Shown: piece after piece, positions 50,701 through 59,939 of the stretch
Layout of the letters: every line of letters begins with the position of its first letter
Position numbering within the stretch: the stretch's first letter is position 1
Assembly (NCBI GenBank): GCA_030692515.1
Contig: JAUXZS010000020.1
Location: 558,001-622,000 of the forward strand
Direction of reading: 5' to 3'
DNA from: Bacteroidota bacterium
Lineage (GTDB): Bacteria; Bacteroidota; Bacteroidia; B-17B0; Aurantibacillaceae
DNA: 64,000 nt
Program-made: the position numbers and the translations under genes
Notes under the pieces: model-generated
The model's database searches: none
What the model saw: only the letters and a program-made list of their open reading frames with translations
Told to the model about the DNA's origin: nothing

Positions 50701-52094
50701 GCAAAGTACCTTACGTTATGCTTTTTTGCGAAATTTAAAAGCACTGTGTTAACGTGGTCTTCTTCGGCTAATTTATGACGGTTTAATTCCACATAAAAAT
50801 CATCGCCAAAATTTTCTTTATACCATAAAAAAGCTTCTTCGGCTTGCGTTTCACCAACATTTAAAATAAGGGAGGGAATTTCGCCTTGCAAAGAACCTGT
50901 GGTGACAATGATATCAGATTTAAATTTTAATAATAATTCTTTATCAATTCTTGGTACATAATAAAAACCTTCAGTAAAACCGTAAGAACTTAAACGGCAA
51001 ATATTTTCGTATCCAGTTTTATTTTTTGCAAGAAAAGGAATGCTATAACCATTATCCTGTTTGCTTTTATCAGTCCTATCAGCAGTTACAAATAATTCGC
51101 AACCAATAATACATTTAATCTCTTTTTGTTTTTCGCCGGTTTTCTCGCCATTATCTATAGCTTCATTAGCAGCTTTGGTTTTTTTATTTTGTTTTTCAAC
51201 TGCCTGCCAGAATAAAAAAGCGGCATACATATTTCCATTATCTGTTACAGCAACGGCCGGCATATTATAACCAACGGCTTTAGCAACAATATCATTTACA
51301 CTACTTACAGATTGCAACACAGAAAATTGCGAGTGACTATGTAAATGCGTGAATTCAATCGAAGCATCAACGTTTACATTGCTTGCATCTATTGTCTTGT
51401 TTCCTACAGATTGAATCTTTTTTTCCTTAATTGCTTTCTCTTGTTCGAGTAAAGCTGTAAGGTCGACATCCTGATAATTTAAATTAGATAAATCATCAGA
51501 AGTTAATTCTTTAACTTTTGTAATTCCCCTTTTTATTATTTCAAAAAATACGCGCGAAGTGGCTTGCACGTCAAACGCGGCATTATGCGCCTCCTCAAAT
51601 TTTGAATTAAATAATTTTGTATAAAGCTCCGTTAATGTTGGCCACTTAAATTTTCCGCCTCTTCCACCAGGGATTGCGCAAAACCGCGTGGTGTCATCAT
51701 TTTTAGTATCTATTACGTCTTTGTTCTCAAAATAATTAGGTAAACCAACTCGTAAAAATTCAGCCCCAATAATATTTATATCAAATTCTATGTTATGTCC
51801 GCATAAATACCTAGTGTTTTTAACTATGTCGGCAAAATCTAGTAAAGACTGTTTTAGATCTAAACCTTCATTTAAAGCTCTTTCGGTAGAAATACCATGA
51901 ATTTGAGCTGCATTAAAGGGTATTGTATAACCCTCGGGTTTAATAATAATTGAGTTATTATGTAAAAGTTTACCAGTTTTATCGTGTAACTGCCAGGCAA
52001 TTTGAACCATCCGGGGCCAGTTATCAAAATCAGTTAAAGGTGCGTTATAATTGCGGGGTAGACCGGTGGTTTCTGTATCAAAAATTAAAAACAT
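47727..52094 (-). CDS. dnaE: DNA polymerase III alpha subunit with N-terminal DnaQ-like 3'-5' exonuclease domain
   Basis: N-term LIFDTETTGLPRNY, HNIEFDINIIG, HNAAFDVQAT exonuclease motifs; PHP domain FTHLHSHSQFSVL; polymerase SVGPGRGSAAGSAVAYCLGIT and PDIDIDFDDEGR. Confidence 0.96.
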   Translation of the reverse strand: MFLIFDTETTGLPRNYNAPLTDFDNWPRMVQIAWQLHDKTGKLLHNNSIIIKPEGYTIPFNAAQIHGISTERALNEGLDLKQSLLDFADIVKNTRYLCGHNIEFDINIIGAEFLRVGLPNYFENKDVIDTKNDDTTRFCAIPGGRGGKFKWPTLTELYTKLFNSKFEEAHNAAFDVQATSRVFFEIIKRGITKVKELTSDDLSNLNYQDVDLTALLEQEKAIKEKKIQSVGNKTIDASNVNVDASIEFTHLHSHSQFSVLQSVSSVNDIVAKAVGYNMPAVAVTDNGNMYAAFLFWQAVEKQNKKTKAANEAIDNGEKTGEKQKEIKCIIGCELFVTADRTDKSKQDNGYSIPFLAKNKTGYENICRLSSYGFTEGFYYVPRIDKELLLKFKSDIIVTTGSLQGEIPSLILNVGETQAEEAFLWYKENFGDDFYVELNRHKLAEEDHVNTVLLNFAKKHNVRYFAANNNYYLEQNSSDSHDILLCVKDGELKETPVGRGRGFRNGMPNNEFYFKSPKEMVALFADLPEAIACTSEIVSKIESYKLGRDVLLPKFKIPDEFLDERDNDPNDEGKGNRGENAYLKHLTFEGAKKRYPEMSQEVKERIDFELSVMERMGFPGYFLIVSDFTTEARRLGVSVGPGRGSAAGSAVAYCLGITNVDPIKYDLLFERFLNPDRISMPDIDIDFDDEGRDKVIAYVINKYGENQVAQIITYGTMGGKSAIRDAARVLNLPLSEADKLAKAFPDSLEANLQSLLKPGGIDAKYLEKIKDRREVIEQSNNFRKLAEGNSPEALVLRQAYELEGCVRNTGVHACGVIITPDELTKFVPVTKAKDSKMLLTQFDNSVAENAGLLKMDFLGLRTLTIIKDALALIKKGKGIDLDIEAISFDDITTLELFQRGETNGIFQFESPGMQKHLKDLKPDSFTDLIAMNALYRPGPIAYIPNYINRKHGREPITYDLEGMDEFLKETYGITVYQEQVMRLSQKLANFTKGDADTLRKAMGKKQKDVLDKMKSKYIDGCKSNGHDPVVAEKVWKDWEAFASYAFNKSHSTCYAYLAFQTGYLKAHYPSEFMASVLNHSGNIEKITFFMEECKRAGIKVLGPDVNEGFGKFSVMANGNIRFGMASIKGVGENVVNAIVEERDANGPFKNVFDLASRLDSKAMGKKSIEGLALSGAFDSFENMTRSMFFSIDADGFTLTDRMIRYANQKNLGNDTSQASLFGEENEIEISEPQMPNTEPWSALEQLSREKEVVGFFISGHPLDPYKLIIEYKCNANCAQLKAGLEPFKNREVIFGGIITGFENRTSKTGNAFGKLIIEDYFGSTELMLFGKDFIEYNKYMVQGLFVFVRAKVQERYNQPGSLEIKISKVELLDDVKTNAFNLIRLKVKLANVNDVLIDKLEALMTNNAGKSSVEFYVEDEEQHQNVKLFSKKNKIEINDTFLLEMDKLVEVNYELS

Positions 52095-52275
52095 GTAATA
52101 ATATGTGGTTTTAAATAAAAAATGTGCAAATAAAGTGGATTATAAATTTACGATTTTAAACGCCTTTATTTTTAGTTGTTGAAAAAATTGGAAAGCTTAT
52201 TGTTAAAAGGTTTTTTAGGCAATAATTATTATTCAAAATCCTTAAAAAATGATTTTTCTGTTTCACTTAAACTGT

Positions 52276-52283
52276 TATCTTTG
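52276..52283 (+). promoter_or_regulatory. Bacteroidetes-type -7 motif (TATCTTTG)
   Basis: TAnnTTTG match about 24 nt upstream of the ppiD-like ATG. Confidence 0.5.
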
Positions 52284-52306
52284 CCAGTCATAAAAATTTT
52301 GAACAA

Positions 52307-54520
52307 ATGAGTAAAGAGAAAAACATCCAACCACAAGTAGATTCTAAACCTAAAAAAGAGAGTACTAGTGTATTACAAGCAATTAGAAAAAGAACTGGTT
52401 TACTAGTTGGTATTGTTGGTTTAGCCCTTGTTATTTTTGTTTTAGAAAGCCTTTTAGGTTCTGGAGCAAGTATTTTTGGTGGTAATGAAATGTCGTCAGT
52501 AGGCTCTATTAATGGTAAAACAATTGATAGAAATGAGTTTCTTACAAAATTTGAAAATCAATTAAATGTTATTCGTCAGCAAAAACAAACTAATGATATT
52601 GATGAAGCTACTCGCAGTCAGTTGTTAGATTATATTTGGCAACAATATATTGCTGATATGGTTATTAAACCACAATATGCTAAAATCGGTATTACTGTTG
52701 GCGAAGATGAAATATATGAGCGTGTTGTTGCACATCCCGTTCCTTCGGTAACTCAACGTTTAACTGATCCAAAAACTGGTCAGGTTTATGAGCAATTATC
52801 TGCGCCAGACGGAAGTCTTGACCCAGTAAAACTACGTTCGTTTGTTCAAAATGCAACAGGAGATCAGGAAATGTTTATTAAACAAATGGAAGACGATATT
52901 AAAAATATGCGTTTTGCAGAAAAATATGCAACATTAATTCGTAAGGGCTTATATGCAACAACTGCTGAAGCAACTGCGGCTTTTAAAGCACAAAACAATA
53001 AAATAAATTTTAATTATGTAATTAAAAAATACGAGTCAGTTAGTGATAGCGCCGCTAAAGTTAGCGCAGAAGAAATTAAAAAGTTTTATAACAACAATTC
53101 ATACCTTTTCAAAAACACAGAAACAACTCGCAAAATAGAGTATGTTTCTTTTGATGTGTTACCTAGCCCTAGTGATGTTGAAGCTATTGCAAAAGACGCT
53201 CAAAGAGCTGCCGAAGAATTTAAAGGTAAATCTATAAGAGAAGATAGTTCTTTTATTGCTCAAGAAAGCGAGAATGGAGCAATTAACATTCAAGACATGA
53301 ACAAGAAGAACATGATTGTTCGTGATTCTACAATTTTTACTTCAGCTGCAGGAACAGTTTTTGGGCCTTATAATGAAGGAGCTTACTTTAAAGTATACAA
53401 ACTACAAGCAATTAATTCAATTGCTGATAGCGCAAAAGTTCGTCATATTTTAATTGGCACTAATGATCCTCAAACGCAACAACCAAAACGTAGTCAAGAA
53501 CAAGCTAAAAAAATGGCGGATAGTTTATTGGTATTAATAAAAGAGAAAAAAGTAAGTTTTGATACTTTAGTGAAAACTATTAGTGATGATGGCGGAAGCA
53601 AAACAAACGGCGGAGATTATGGTTGGTTTGATGAAACAAAAGGTTTTGTTGAGCCATTTAAAAATGCTGGTTTAAAGGGAACAAAAGGAAACATCTCTGT
53701 TGTACCAACACAATTTGGATACCATATTATTGAAGTTTTAGATGTAAGTAAAACACGTCATAATACATACACTGTTGCTCAGATTTTTAAATTAATTGCG
53801 CCAAGTGATGAAACTAATCAAGCTATTTTTGGAGAAGCTAGTCAATTTGCAGGAGAAAATAATACAGCCGAATTATTTGATAAAGCTGTTGATGCAAAAA
53901 AATTAACTAAACGTATTGGTGATAATATTAAAGAGGGCGACCGCCAATTACCAGGTTTAGATGGCGCAAAAGATTTAATTAACTGGGTTTATACGGCTAA
54001 AAAAGGCGACGTAAACATTTTTACTTTTACAGATAAACACGTTGTTGCAAAGGTAACAAGCATTAAAAATAAAGGGATTTTGCCTTTAGAGGATGTAAAA
54101 GAAGAAGTTGAAATATTAGCTATAAAAGATAAAAAAGCCCAGTTATTATTGGCCGAGTTTAATGCAAAGGCAGGTACTTCTAAAAACGTTGAAGAAATTG
54201 CCGCTAAACTTGGATTGGAAGCTAAAAAGCAAGAAGCCTTACCTTTATCTAGTCATAATGTAGAAGGTTTAGGACACGATGATATTTTAATGGGAACAGC
54301 AATTGGCACAAAAGCCGGAACGACAAGTAAGGCAATTGCAGGAGATAACGGCGTGTTTGTTGTTAGTGTTATAAGTATAGAAGAATCAACAATGCCAATA
54401 GATATTAAAATGCAAAAAATGCAGCTTGAACAAACTATGGGTGGAAAAGCAGATTACGAAGCCTTTAATGCTTTAAAAGAAATAGCAAATATCGAGGATC
54501 ACAAATCAAGAGTAAATTAA
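52307..54520 (+). CDS. PpiD/SurA-like membrane-anchored peptidyl-prolyl isomerase
   Basis: N-terminal TM anchor; parvulin domain VRHILIGTNDPQ...NGGDYGWFDETKGFVEPFKNA...TQFGYHIIEVL. Confidence 0.9.
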   Translation: MSKEKNIQPQVDSKPKKESTSVLQAIRKRTGLLVGIVGLALVIFVLESLLGSGASIFGGNEMSSVGSINGKTIDRNEFLTKFENQLNVIRQQKQTNDIDEATRSQLLDYIWQQYIADMVIKPQYAKIGITVGEDEIYERVVAHPVPSVTQRLTDPKTGQVYEQLSAPDGSLDPVKLRSFVQNATGDQEMFIKQMEDDIKNMRFAEKYATLIRKGLYATTAEATAAFKAQNNKINFNYVIKKYESVSDSAAKVSAEEIKKFYNNNSYLFKNTETTRKIEYVSFDVLPSPSDVEAIAKDAQRAAEEFKGKSIREDSSFIAQESENGAINIQDMNKKNMIVRDSTIFTSAAGTVFGPYNEGAYFKVYKLQAINSIADSAKVRHILIGTNDPQTQQPKRSQEQAKKMADSLLVLIKEKKVSFDTLVKTISDDGGSKTNGGDYGWFDETKGFVEPFKNAGLKGTKGNISVVPTQFGYHIIEVLDVSKTRHNTYTVAQIFKLIAPSDETNQAIFGEASQFAGENNTAELFDKAVDAKKLTKRIGDNIKEGDRQLPGLDGAKDLINWVYTAKKGDVNIFTFTDKHVVAKVTSIKNKGILPLEDVKEEVEILAIKDKKAQLLLAEFNAKAGTSKNVEEIAAKLGLEAKKQEALPLSSHNVEGLGHDDILMGTAIGTKAGTTSKAIAGDNGVFVVSVISIEESTMPIDIKMQKMQLEQTMGGKADYEAFNALKEIANIEDHKSRVN

Positions 54521-54526
54521 AAAAAT

Positions 54527-54557
54527 AAAATCCCCTCAATTAAAGAGGGGATTTTTT
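54527..54557 (+). terminator. Rho-independent terminator after the ppiD-like gene
   Basis: AAAATCCCCTC aattaaa GAGGGGATTTTTT. Confidence 0.9.
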
Positions 54558-54591
54558 ATTTAAACTAATTTAATTTTTAAAAATTTTACTC

Positions 54592-55686
54592 ATGACAGTT
54601 CACGAAATAATTACCGAAATTGAAAATTTTGCGCCACTTTCCTATCAAGAAGATTACGATAATTGCGGCTTAATTATTGGTCAAAAAACGCAAACAGTAA
54701 GTGGTGCTCTATTGACTTTAGATTGTACTGAAGAGGTTATTGATGAAGCAATAAAAAATAACTGCAATTTAATAATTGCTCACCACCCCATTTTATTTAG
54801 AGGTTTAAAAAAAATAAATGGCTCTAATTATGTTGAAAGAACAATTATTAAAGCTATTCAAAACAACATAGCCATTTATGCCGCTCACACTAATTTGGAT
54901 AATGTAAAGCTTGGCGTAAATAAAAAAATGGCCGATAAATTGGGTTTAAAAAACTTACAAATTTTAGCGCCAAAAAATAACGTTTTAAAAAAACTAGTAA
55001 CCTTTGTGCCGGAAACCCATCAACAAGTGGTATTACAAGCCTTATTTAACGCAGGTGCTGGTAACATTGGCAATTACTCTGATTGTAGTTTTAGCATTGA
55101 GGGAAACGGCACTTTTAAAGGGAATTCAAACACTACACCATTTATAGGGAAACCAAACGAATTAAGTACCGAAAAAGAGATAAGAATTGAAACTGTTTTT
55201 GAATTTAATAACGAGTCTAAGATTATTTCGGAGTTATTAAAAGCCCATCCTTACGAAGAAGTAGCCTATGATATTTATTCCATCACAAATAAACATCAGC
55301 AAATTGGAAGTGGGATGCTTGGCGAATTAGATGAAGCCATGGACGAAACTACTTTTTTAGAGCACGTTAAAAAAAGTTTGATAAGCGGCTGCCTAAAACA
55401 TACTCAAAAAACCAAAAAAGCCATCAAAAAAGTGGCTATTTGCGGTGGAAGCGGTAGTTTTTTACTTAAAAACGCCATTAATTCGGGGGCCGACGCCTTT
55501 ATTACCTCAGATTTTAAGTATCACGAGTATTTTGATGCCGAAAATAAATTATTACTGATAGACGCTGGGCACTTTGAAACAGAGCAATTTACACCTGAAA
55601 TATTTTATGAGATTATTCAGAATAAATTTCCTACATTTGCAATCCGTTTATCAAAAACAAACACAAATCCGGTAAACTATTTTTAG
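54592..55686 (+). CDS. Nif3-like dinuclear metal-centre protein (YqfO type)
   Basis: YDNCGLIIGQ, IIAHHPILFRGLKKI, YAAHTNLDNV, ITSDFKYHEYFDA, IDAGHFETEQ. Confidence 0.94.
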   Translation: MTVHEIITEIENFAPLSYQEDYDNCGLIIGQKTQTVSGALLTLDCTEEVIDEAIKNNCNLIIAHHPILFRGLKKINGSNYVERTIIKAIQNNIAIYAAHTNLDNVKLGVNKKMADKLGLKNLQILAPKNNVLKKLVTFVPETHQQVVLQALFNAGAGNIGNYSDCSFSIEGNGTFKGNSNTTPFIGKPNELSTEKEIRIETVFEFNNESKIISELLKAHPYEEVAYDIYSITNKHQQIGSGMLGELDEAMDETTFLEHVKKSLISGCLKHTQKTKKAIKKVAICGGSGSFLLKNAINSGADAFITSDFKYHEYFDAENKLLLIDAGHFETEQFTPEIFYEIIQNKFPTFAIRLSKTNTNPVNYF

Positions 55687-55689
55687 AAC

Positions 55690-56469
55690 ATGGCTGCAAA
55701 AATTAAAGAAAAAATTGACGCTTCAGTTGAAGGAAAGTTAAAGTCACTTTATCAATTACAATTAATTGATAGTAAAATTGATCGTTTAAAAACTGTTAGA
55801 GGAGAATTACCTTTAGAGGTTAGTGATTTAGAAGATACTGTTTTAGGTTTAGAAACTCGTTTAAAAAATGTAGAAGAAGAAGTTGCAGAACTTGAAACTA
55901 CTTTAAACGAAAAGAAACAAGCCATTAAAGATTTTCAGGCTAATATTAAAAAATACGAACAACAACAAGGTAAAGTTCGTAATAATCGTGAGTACGATGC
56001 TATTACTAAAGAAGTTGAATTTCAGAATTTAGAAATTCAGTTAGCAGAAAAGCGTATTAAAGAAGCTAAAGCAAGCGTTATTATTAAAAGCGAATTGCTT
56101 GAGAAAAGCAAAATAGAATTTGAAGAAAGAAGTAAAGATTTAAAAGCTAAAAAAGGCGAATTAGATGAAATTATTTCTGAAACTGAAAAAGAAGAAAAAG
56201 AATTAATCGTAGAAAGCCAAGAAGCTTCTGCAAATATCGAAGACCGCTTATTGAATGCTTATAGACGTATACGTTCAAACTCACGTAACGGTTTAGCGGT
56301 TGTAGCAGTAGAACGTGATGCTTGCGGTGGATGTTATAATAAAATACCACCACAACGTCAGTTAGACATTCGTTTGAACAAAAAAATTATTGTATGTGAG
56401 CATTGCGGTCGTATTTTAGTAGACGGCATGCTTATTCCAGATTCGGGTTTAGAAGATGTAAAAAAATAA
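55690..56469 (+). CDS. C4-type zinc-ribbon coiled-coil protein (CT398-like)
   Basis: Long coiled coil, then CGGCYNKIPPQRQLDIRLNKKIIVCEHCGRIL. Confidence 0.92.
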   Translation: MAAKIKEKIDASVEGKLKSLYQLQLIDSKIDRLKTVRGELPLEVSDLEDTVLGLETRLKNVEEEVAELETTLNEKKQAIKDFQANIKKYEQQQGKVRNNREYDAITKEVEFQNLEIQLAEKRIKEAKASVIIKSELLEKSKIEFEERSKDLKAKKGELDEIISETEKEEKELIVESQEASANIEDRLLNAYRRIRSNSRNGLAVVAVERDACGGCYNKIPPQRQLDIRLNKKIIVCEHCGRILVDGMLIPDSGLEDVKK

Positions 56470-56502
56470 TTAATTATTTTTGAATAATTAATTATTATCT
56501 AT

Positions 56503-56510
56503 TACATTTG
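56503..56510 (+). promoter_or_regulatory. Candidate -7 motif (TACATTTG) for the tRNA locus
   Basis: TAnnTTTG match 14 nt before the tRNA-like segment. Confidence 0.5.
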
Positions 56511-56523
56511 CACACCAAAATTT

Positions 56524-56568
56524 GGGAGCTTAGCTCATCCCGATAGCTATCGGGAGGTTCATAGCACC
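56524..56568 (+). pseudogene. Truncated tRNA-Val-like 5' half interrupted by an 18-bp palindrome
   Basis: GGGAGCTTAGCTCA-[TCCCGATAGCTATCGGGA]-GGTTCATAGCACC versus intact GGGAGCTTAGCTCAGCTGGTTCAGAGCACC at 56579. Confidence 0.8.
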
Positions 56569-56578
56569 AAAAAAAAGA

Positions 56579-56653
56579 GGGAGCTTAGCTCAGCTGGTTC
56601 AGAGCACCTGCCTTACAAGCAGGGGGTCACTGGTTCGAACCCAGTAGTTCCCA
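56579..56653 (+). tRNA. tRNA-Val (anticodon TAC)
   Basis: GGGAGCT/AGTTCCC acceptor stem, CCTGC-CTTACAA-GCAGG anticodon arm, CTGGTTCGAACCCAG T-arm; 3' CCA not encoded. Confidence 0.95.
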
Positions 56654-56654
56654 C

Positions 56655-56684
56655 AAAGCCTCACAGAGATGTGGGGCTTTTTTA
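56655..56684 (+). terminator. Terminator after tRNA-Val
   Basis: AAAGCCTCAC agaga TGTGGGGCTTTTTT. Confidence 0.8.
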
Positions 56685-59600
56685 TTTTACCTTTTCTTTC
56701 TTAAGCGAAAACTTCATGTCATCTGGATTTCCAGAAATTTTCATATTCACGTATTTAGTGTTTGCATTGGCTTGCTCTATTTCATCTTCCTTTTCAGGAT
56801 CAATTTCCTCCTGCTTCTTTCCAAAAAGTTTTGAAGCAGCCGCTTTAGTCACCATCTTCCAAGGAACCTTTAAATAATATTCCATATTCATATTCAAATC
56901 TTGTTTTCCCGATATTTGAAAACAACCTAATGAGCTATTTATTTTCATATTAGGAATAGTTAAAATGCCCTTAGTCAAATCAAGGTGATTATCTAATGTA
57001 TCAAAAGCAACTTTTTTAATATTCTTATCACAAAAATAATCAGCCATAGAATTTAATAACTCGTAATTCTCTAATTTCCCATGCGTGATGCTAGCATCCA
57101 CATGAATTTCTGAATCATCAATTTTTGGAACCAAATCTGTATGCATGTGAATTTTTCCGGTTATTGTTCCCGTAAATTTTCCATGTATGTTTTCTGACAC
57201 TAAATGATCCTGACCAAAATTATCGAATTTAAAAAGCAACTTATCTAAATCAACATCTTTAATTTTCATATCGGGTGAAAAGTAAATTAAGTGTGGATTT
57301 GAACCATTAAAATAGCCCCCAATATCAAAATGTCCGCCGGCTGCATCTAAGTTTAAACGTTCTAAATATAAATAATGCTTTTTTGTAGTTCTTAAATTTC
57401 CTTTAATGTTATCTATTAAATATTTATGATATTTTAAATGCCCGATGTTTAAATGATAAGTCATATCAGTAAATGGGATATCATAAATATTAAATACCGA
57501 ATCGTGGTCTACTTTATTGGCGGAGGAAGGTATTGGGTGATAACTAAATAGCTCGTCAAAATCCAAGCGGTTAGATGTTATTTCGAAATGATTATCCCGC
57601 TTTTTTATTTGCTCATCTTTACCAAGGTAATAATGCAGGGTAGTTTTAAAATCTGAACTACCTAGTTTGCCTGAAAAATTATCTACCACTAAATGATCAT
57701 TCTCGTAGTGAATTTTCCCATTAAAATTTTCAAATTTAAAAGGATGAATTTTCATTTTAGCATCAAACTTATCCAAGTCCAATGCAACTCCAACTAAACT
57801 ATCCTGAAATTTTACTTTTAGTATACCATGAAATTTTAAATTTTTAAACTCCTCATGGCGGTAATCAATTGGAACAAAATTTTCTCCTCTATAAGAAAAT
57901 AAATCGTGCAACTCTAAATGGTTTGAGTTTAAATTGAAATCGATAACGGAATTACCTCGAGAAATACTATCCATTAATACAGCATAATTTTGAATTTTTC
58001 CGTTAAAATGAAAATCACTTTTATCGATGTTACCAGAAAAATCTACAACCTTAAATTGATTTTCTTCAACAAATAAATCAGCATGAAAATCATGTAACAC
58101 ATGAGGATAGTGTTTTAATTTGGCATACAAATTATCTATAAAAAATTCGCCGTTTGGTAAGTGCTTTGATTCGGTAAATGCTTTTGCAGAGCTCTTAAAT
58201 TCCAAGGCCAAAGATAAATTCTCTATTTGTTCGTTAAAAGATTTTAGTGAGTCGGAGCCAGTAAGTTGGTACAAATCCAAATATTTGCTACTAATATTTA
58301 ATTTTGTTAAAACTGGAATGTCTGTATGATGCAATAAAGCAGGCAAATTATTTAAAGTGCCAGATATATTTAAATCAGAATTTCCAACCAATATTTTAAA
58401 ATAATCCAGCTCAGCTTCTTTACCATTCATTTCTGCCATCAAATCCATTTGTTTGATAGGTATCGGAAAATCTTTAGATTTAAAACTTAATTTGTCTACT
58501 TTTAATTTTAAATAATAAGCTTGATTTAATTTTTCTAAACTTTTTTCTGGATGTTCTATATCAATAATATCATTAAACTTCATTGTTAATTCAATTTTCC
58601 CTTTTAAATCTTCGAAACCCTCGAGATTTAAAAATTTGGCTAAGAAATCCAATTGAAAATCAGTACTTACTTCCGTTATAATTTCAGGCGAATCAAAATT
58701 CTTAACAACTAATTTTCCTTTAAAAAGCCCGGCTTCTGGCCTTGCTCTAAAATCTAAAATACCAAATTCCATAGTGCTAGCATTTCGCTTTTCACCATTT
58801 GTAAAATAGCCCACAAAATTTAAATCATCTAATTTTTTATGAACGCTTGTATTTGAAATATAGGCATCAGAACAGCCAAACTTTGCATTTATGCTTGGAT
58901 TATGATGATTTATTGATTCCCCTTTAATTGTTAGATCAAAATAAATTTTACCTTTATTATCGTACTGCTTCATTGCAGGCTGTAACTCTTCTGGAGCCAT
59001 AGCCATAAATAAATTAAAATTTGGTTTATTTCCTTTCAGCTTTAAATCTAAGTACACATCATTTAAAAAATCTATTGAGCCCTCCATATTAAATTCAGAG
59101 TCTTCTAAATGAACAATAGTTGGACTGATAGTTAAAACTTGTTTTTCAGTAAAAAAATCTAACTCTGTATTAACAAAAAAATGTTTGTGTTTAATAAAGG
59201 TTGTATCCCCATCCTTTACTAAATTCAACATAAATTTCGCATCCAAAAATGCGTACACATGGTGCGGCGCTGTTTTAAATTTTGATTTTGCACTAGAAAT
59301 AAAGGCATCTAATAAAATTTTATTTTCCTCATTATATTTAGTTAAATCAATATCAATTAAATCAACGCTTTTTAAATCCAAATGAAATTCTTCTGAAGGA
59401 TTAGGGATGTCTTTTTTAGAACTAAGTGCTTTTGTGATATTAAATTCTCCATCCAAATGCTGCACCAGATTTAAGCTACCACTTTTAAGCTCAATCTTTT
59501 TAATTTCCATTTTGCCAGTTAAAATGGTCCATAAATCAAAGCCTACATACAAATCATCCACGTCTACAATAATCTTAGAGTTATGGGTTTTATCCTCGTA

Positions 59601-59834
59601 TACCTTCACCTCCTCTAAATCTATTGAGATATAAGGAAAATTCTCAAATAATGAAATGTGGGAATCTTTTATCTCTACACTACCATTAAAATCAGCATTA
59701 AGCTCCGTAATTAAATGTTGAACCAGCCCATCTTGCTTATAATAAAGCACTATTACCAAAGTGGTAACTAGAAATAACGGGGCAAGAAACAAACTTATTA
59801 GAAGTCGTTTGAGTATTTTTTTTCTTTTATTCAT
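56682..59834 (-). CDS. AsmA-like (TamB/AsmA superfamily) inner-membrane-anchored protein
   Basis: N-terminal TM anchor, VEIKDSHISLFENFPYISIDLEEVKVYE, SLGCFQISGKQDLNMNMEYYLKVPWKMVTKAAASKLFG near the C-terminus. Confidence 0.85.
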   Translation of the reverse strand: MNKRKKILKRLLISLFLAPLFLVTTLVIVLYYKQDGLVQHLITELNADFNGSVEIKDSHISLFENFPYISIDLEEVKVYEDKTHNSKIIVDVDDLYVGFDLWTILTGKMEIKKIELKSGSLNLVQHLDGEFNITKALSSKKDIPNPSEEFHLDLKSVDLIDIDLTKYNEENKILLDAFISSAKSKFKTAPHHVYAFLDAKFMLNLVKDGDTTFIKHKHFFVNTELDFFTEKQVLTISPTIVHLEDSEFNMEGSIDFLNDVYLDLKLKGNKPNFNLFMAMAPEELQPAMKQYDNKGKIYFDLTIKGESINHHNPSINAKFGCSDAYISNTSVHKKLDDLNFVGYFTNGEKRNASTMEFGILDFRARPEAGLFKGKLVVKNFDSPEIITEVSTDFQLDFLAKFLNLEGFEDLKGKIELTMKFNDIIDIEHPEKSLEKLNQAYYLKLKVDKLSFKSKDFPIPIKQMDLMAEMNGKEAELDYFKILVGNSDLNISGTLNNLPALLHHTDIPVLTKLNISSKYLDLYQLTGSDSLKSFNEQIENLSLALEFKSSAKAFTESKHLPNGEFFIDNLYAKLKHYPHVLHDFHADLFVEENQFKVVDFSGNIDKSDFHFNGKIQNYAVLMDSISRGNSVIDFNLNSNHLELHDLFSYRGENFVPIDYRHEEFKNLKFHGILKVKFQDSLVGVALDLDKFDAKMKIHPFKFENFNGKIHYENDHLVVDNFSGKLGSSDFKTTLHYYLGKDEQIKKRDNHFEITSNRLDFDELFSYHPIPSSANKVDHDSVFNIYDIPFTDMTYHLNIGHLKYHKYLIDNIKGNLRTTKKHYLYLERLNLDAAGGHFDIGGYFNGSNPHLIYFSPDMKIKDVDLDKLLFKFDNFGQDHLVSENIHGKFTGTITGKIHMHTDLVPKIDDSEIHVDASITHGKLENYELLNSMADYFCDKNIKKVAFDTLDNHLDLTKGILTIPNMKINSSLGCFQISGKQDLNMNMEYYLKVPWKMVTKAAASKLFGKKQEEIDPEKEDEIEQANANTKYVNMKISGNPDDMKFSLKKEKVK

Positions 59835-59939
59835 TTTGCAATTATTATAGCTTAGGCTGTTTTATACTCATTATGAATTACAAAAAATGAATAATTTACA
59901 CTCAATTATTAAAGTACTTAAATTACTACATCAGCTGCT

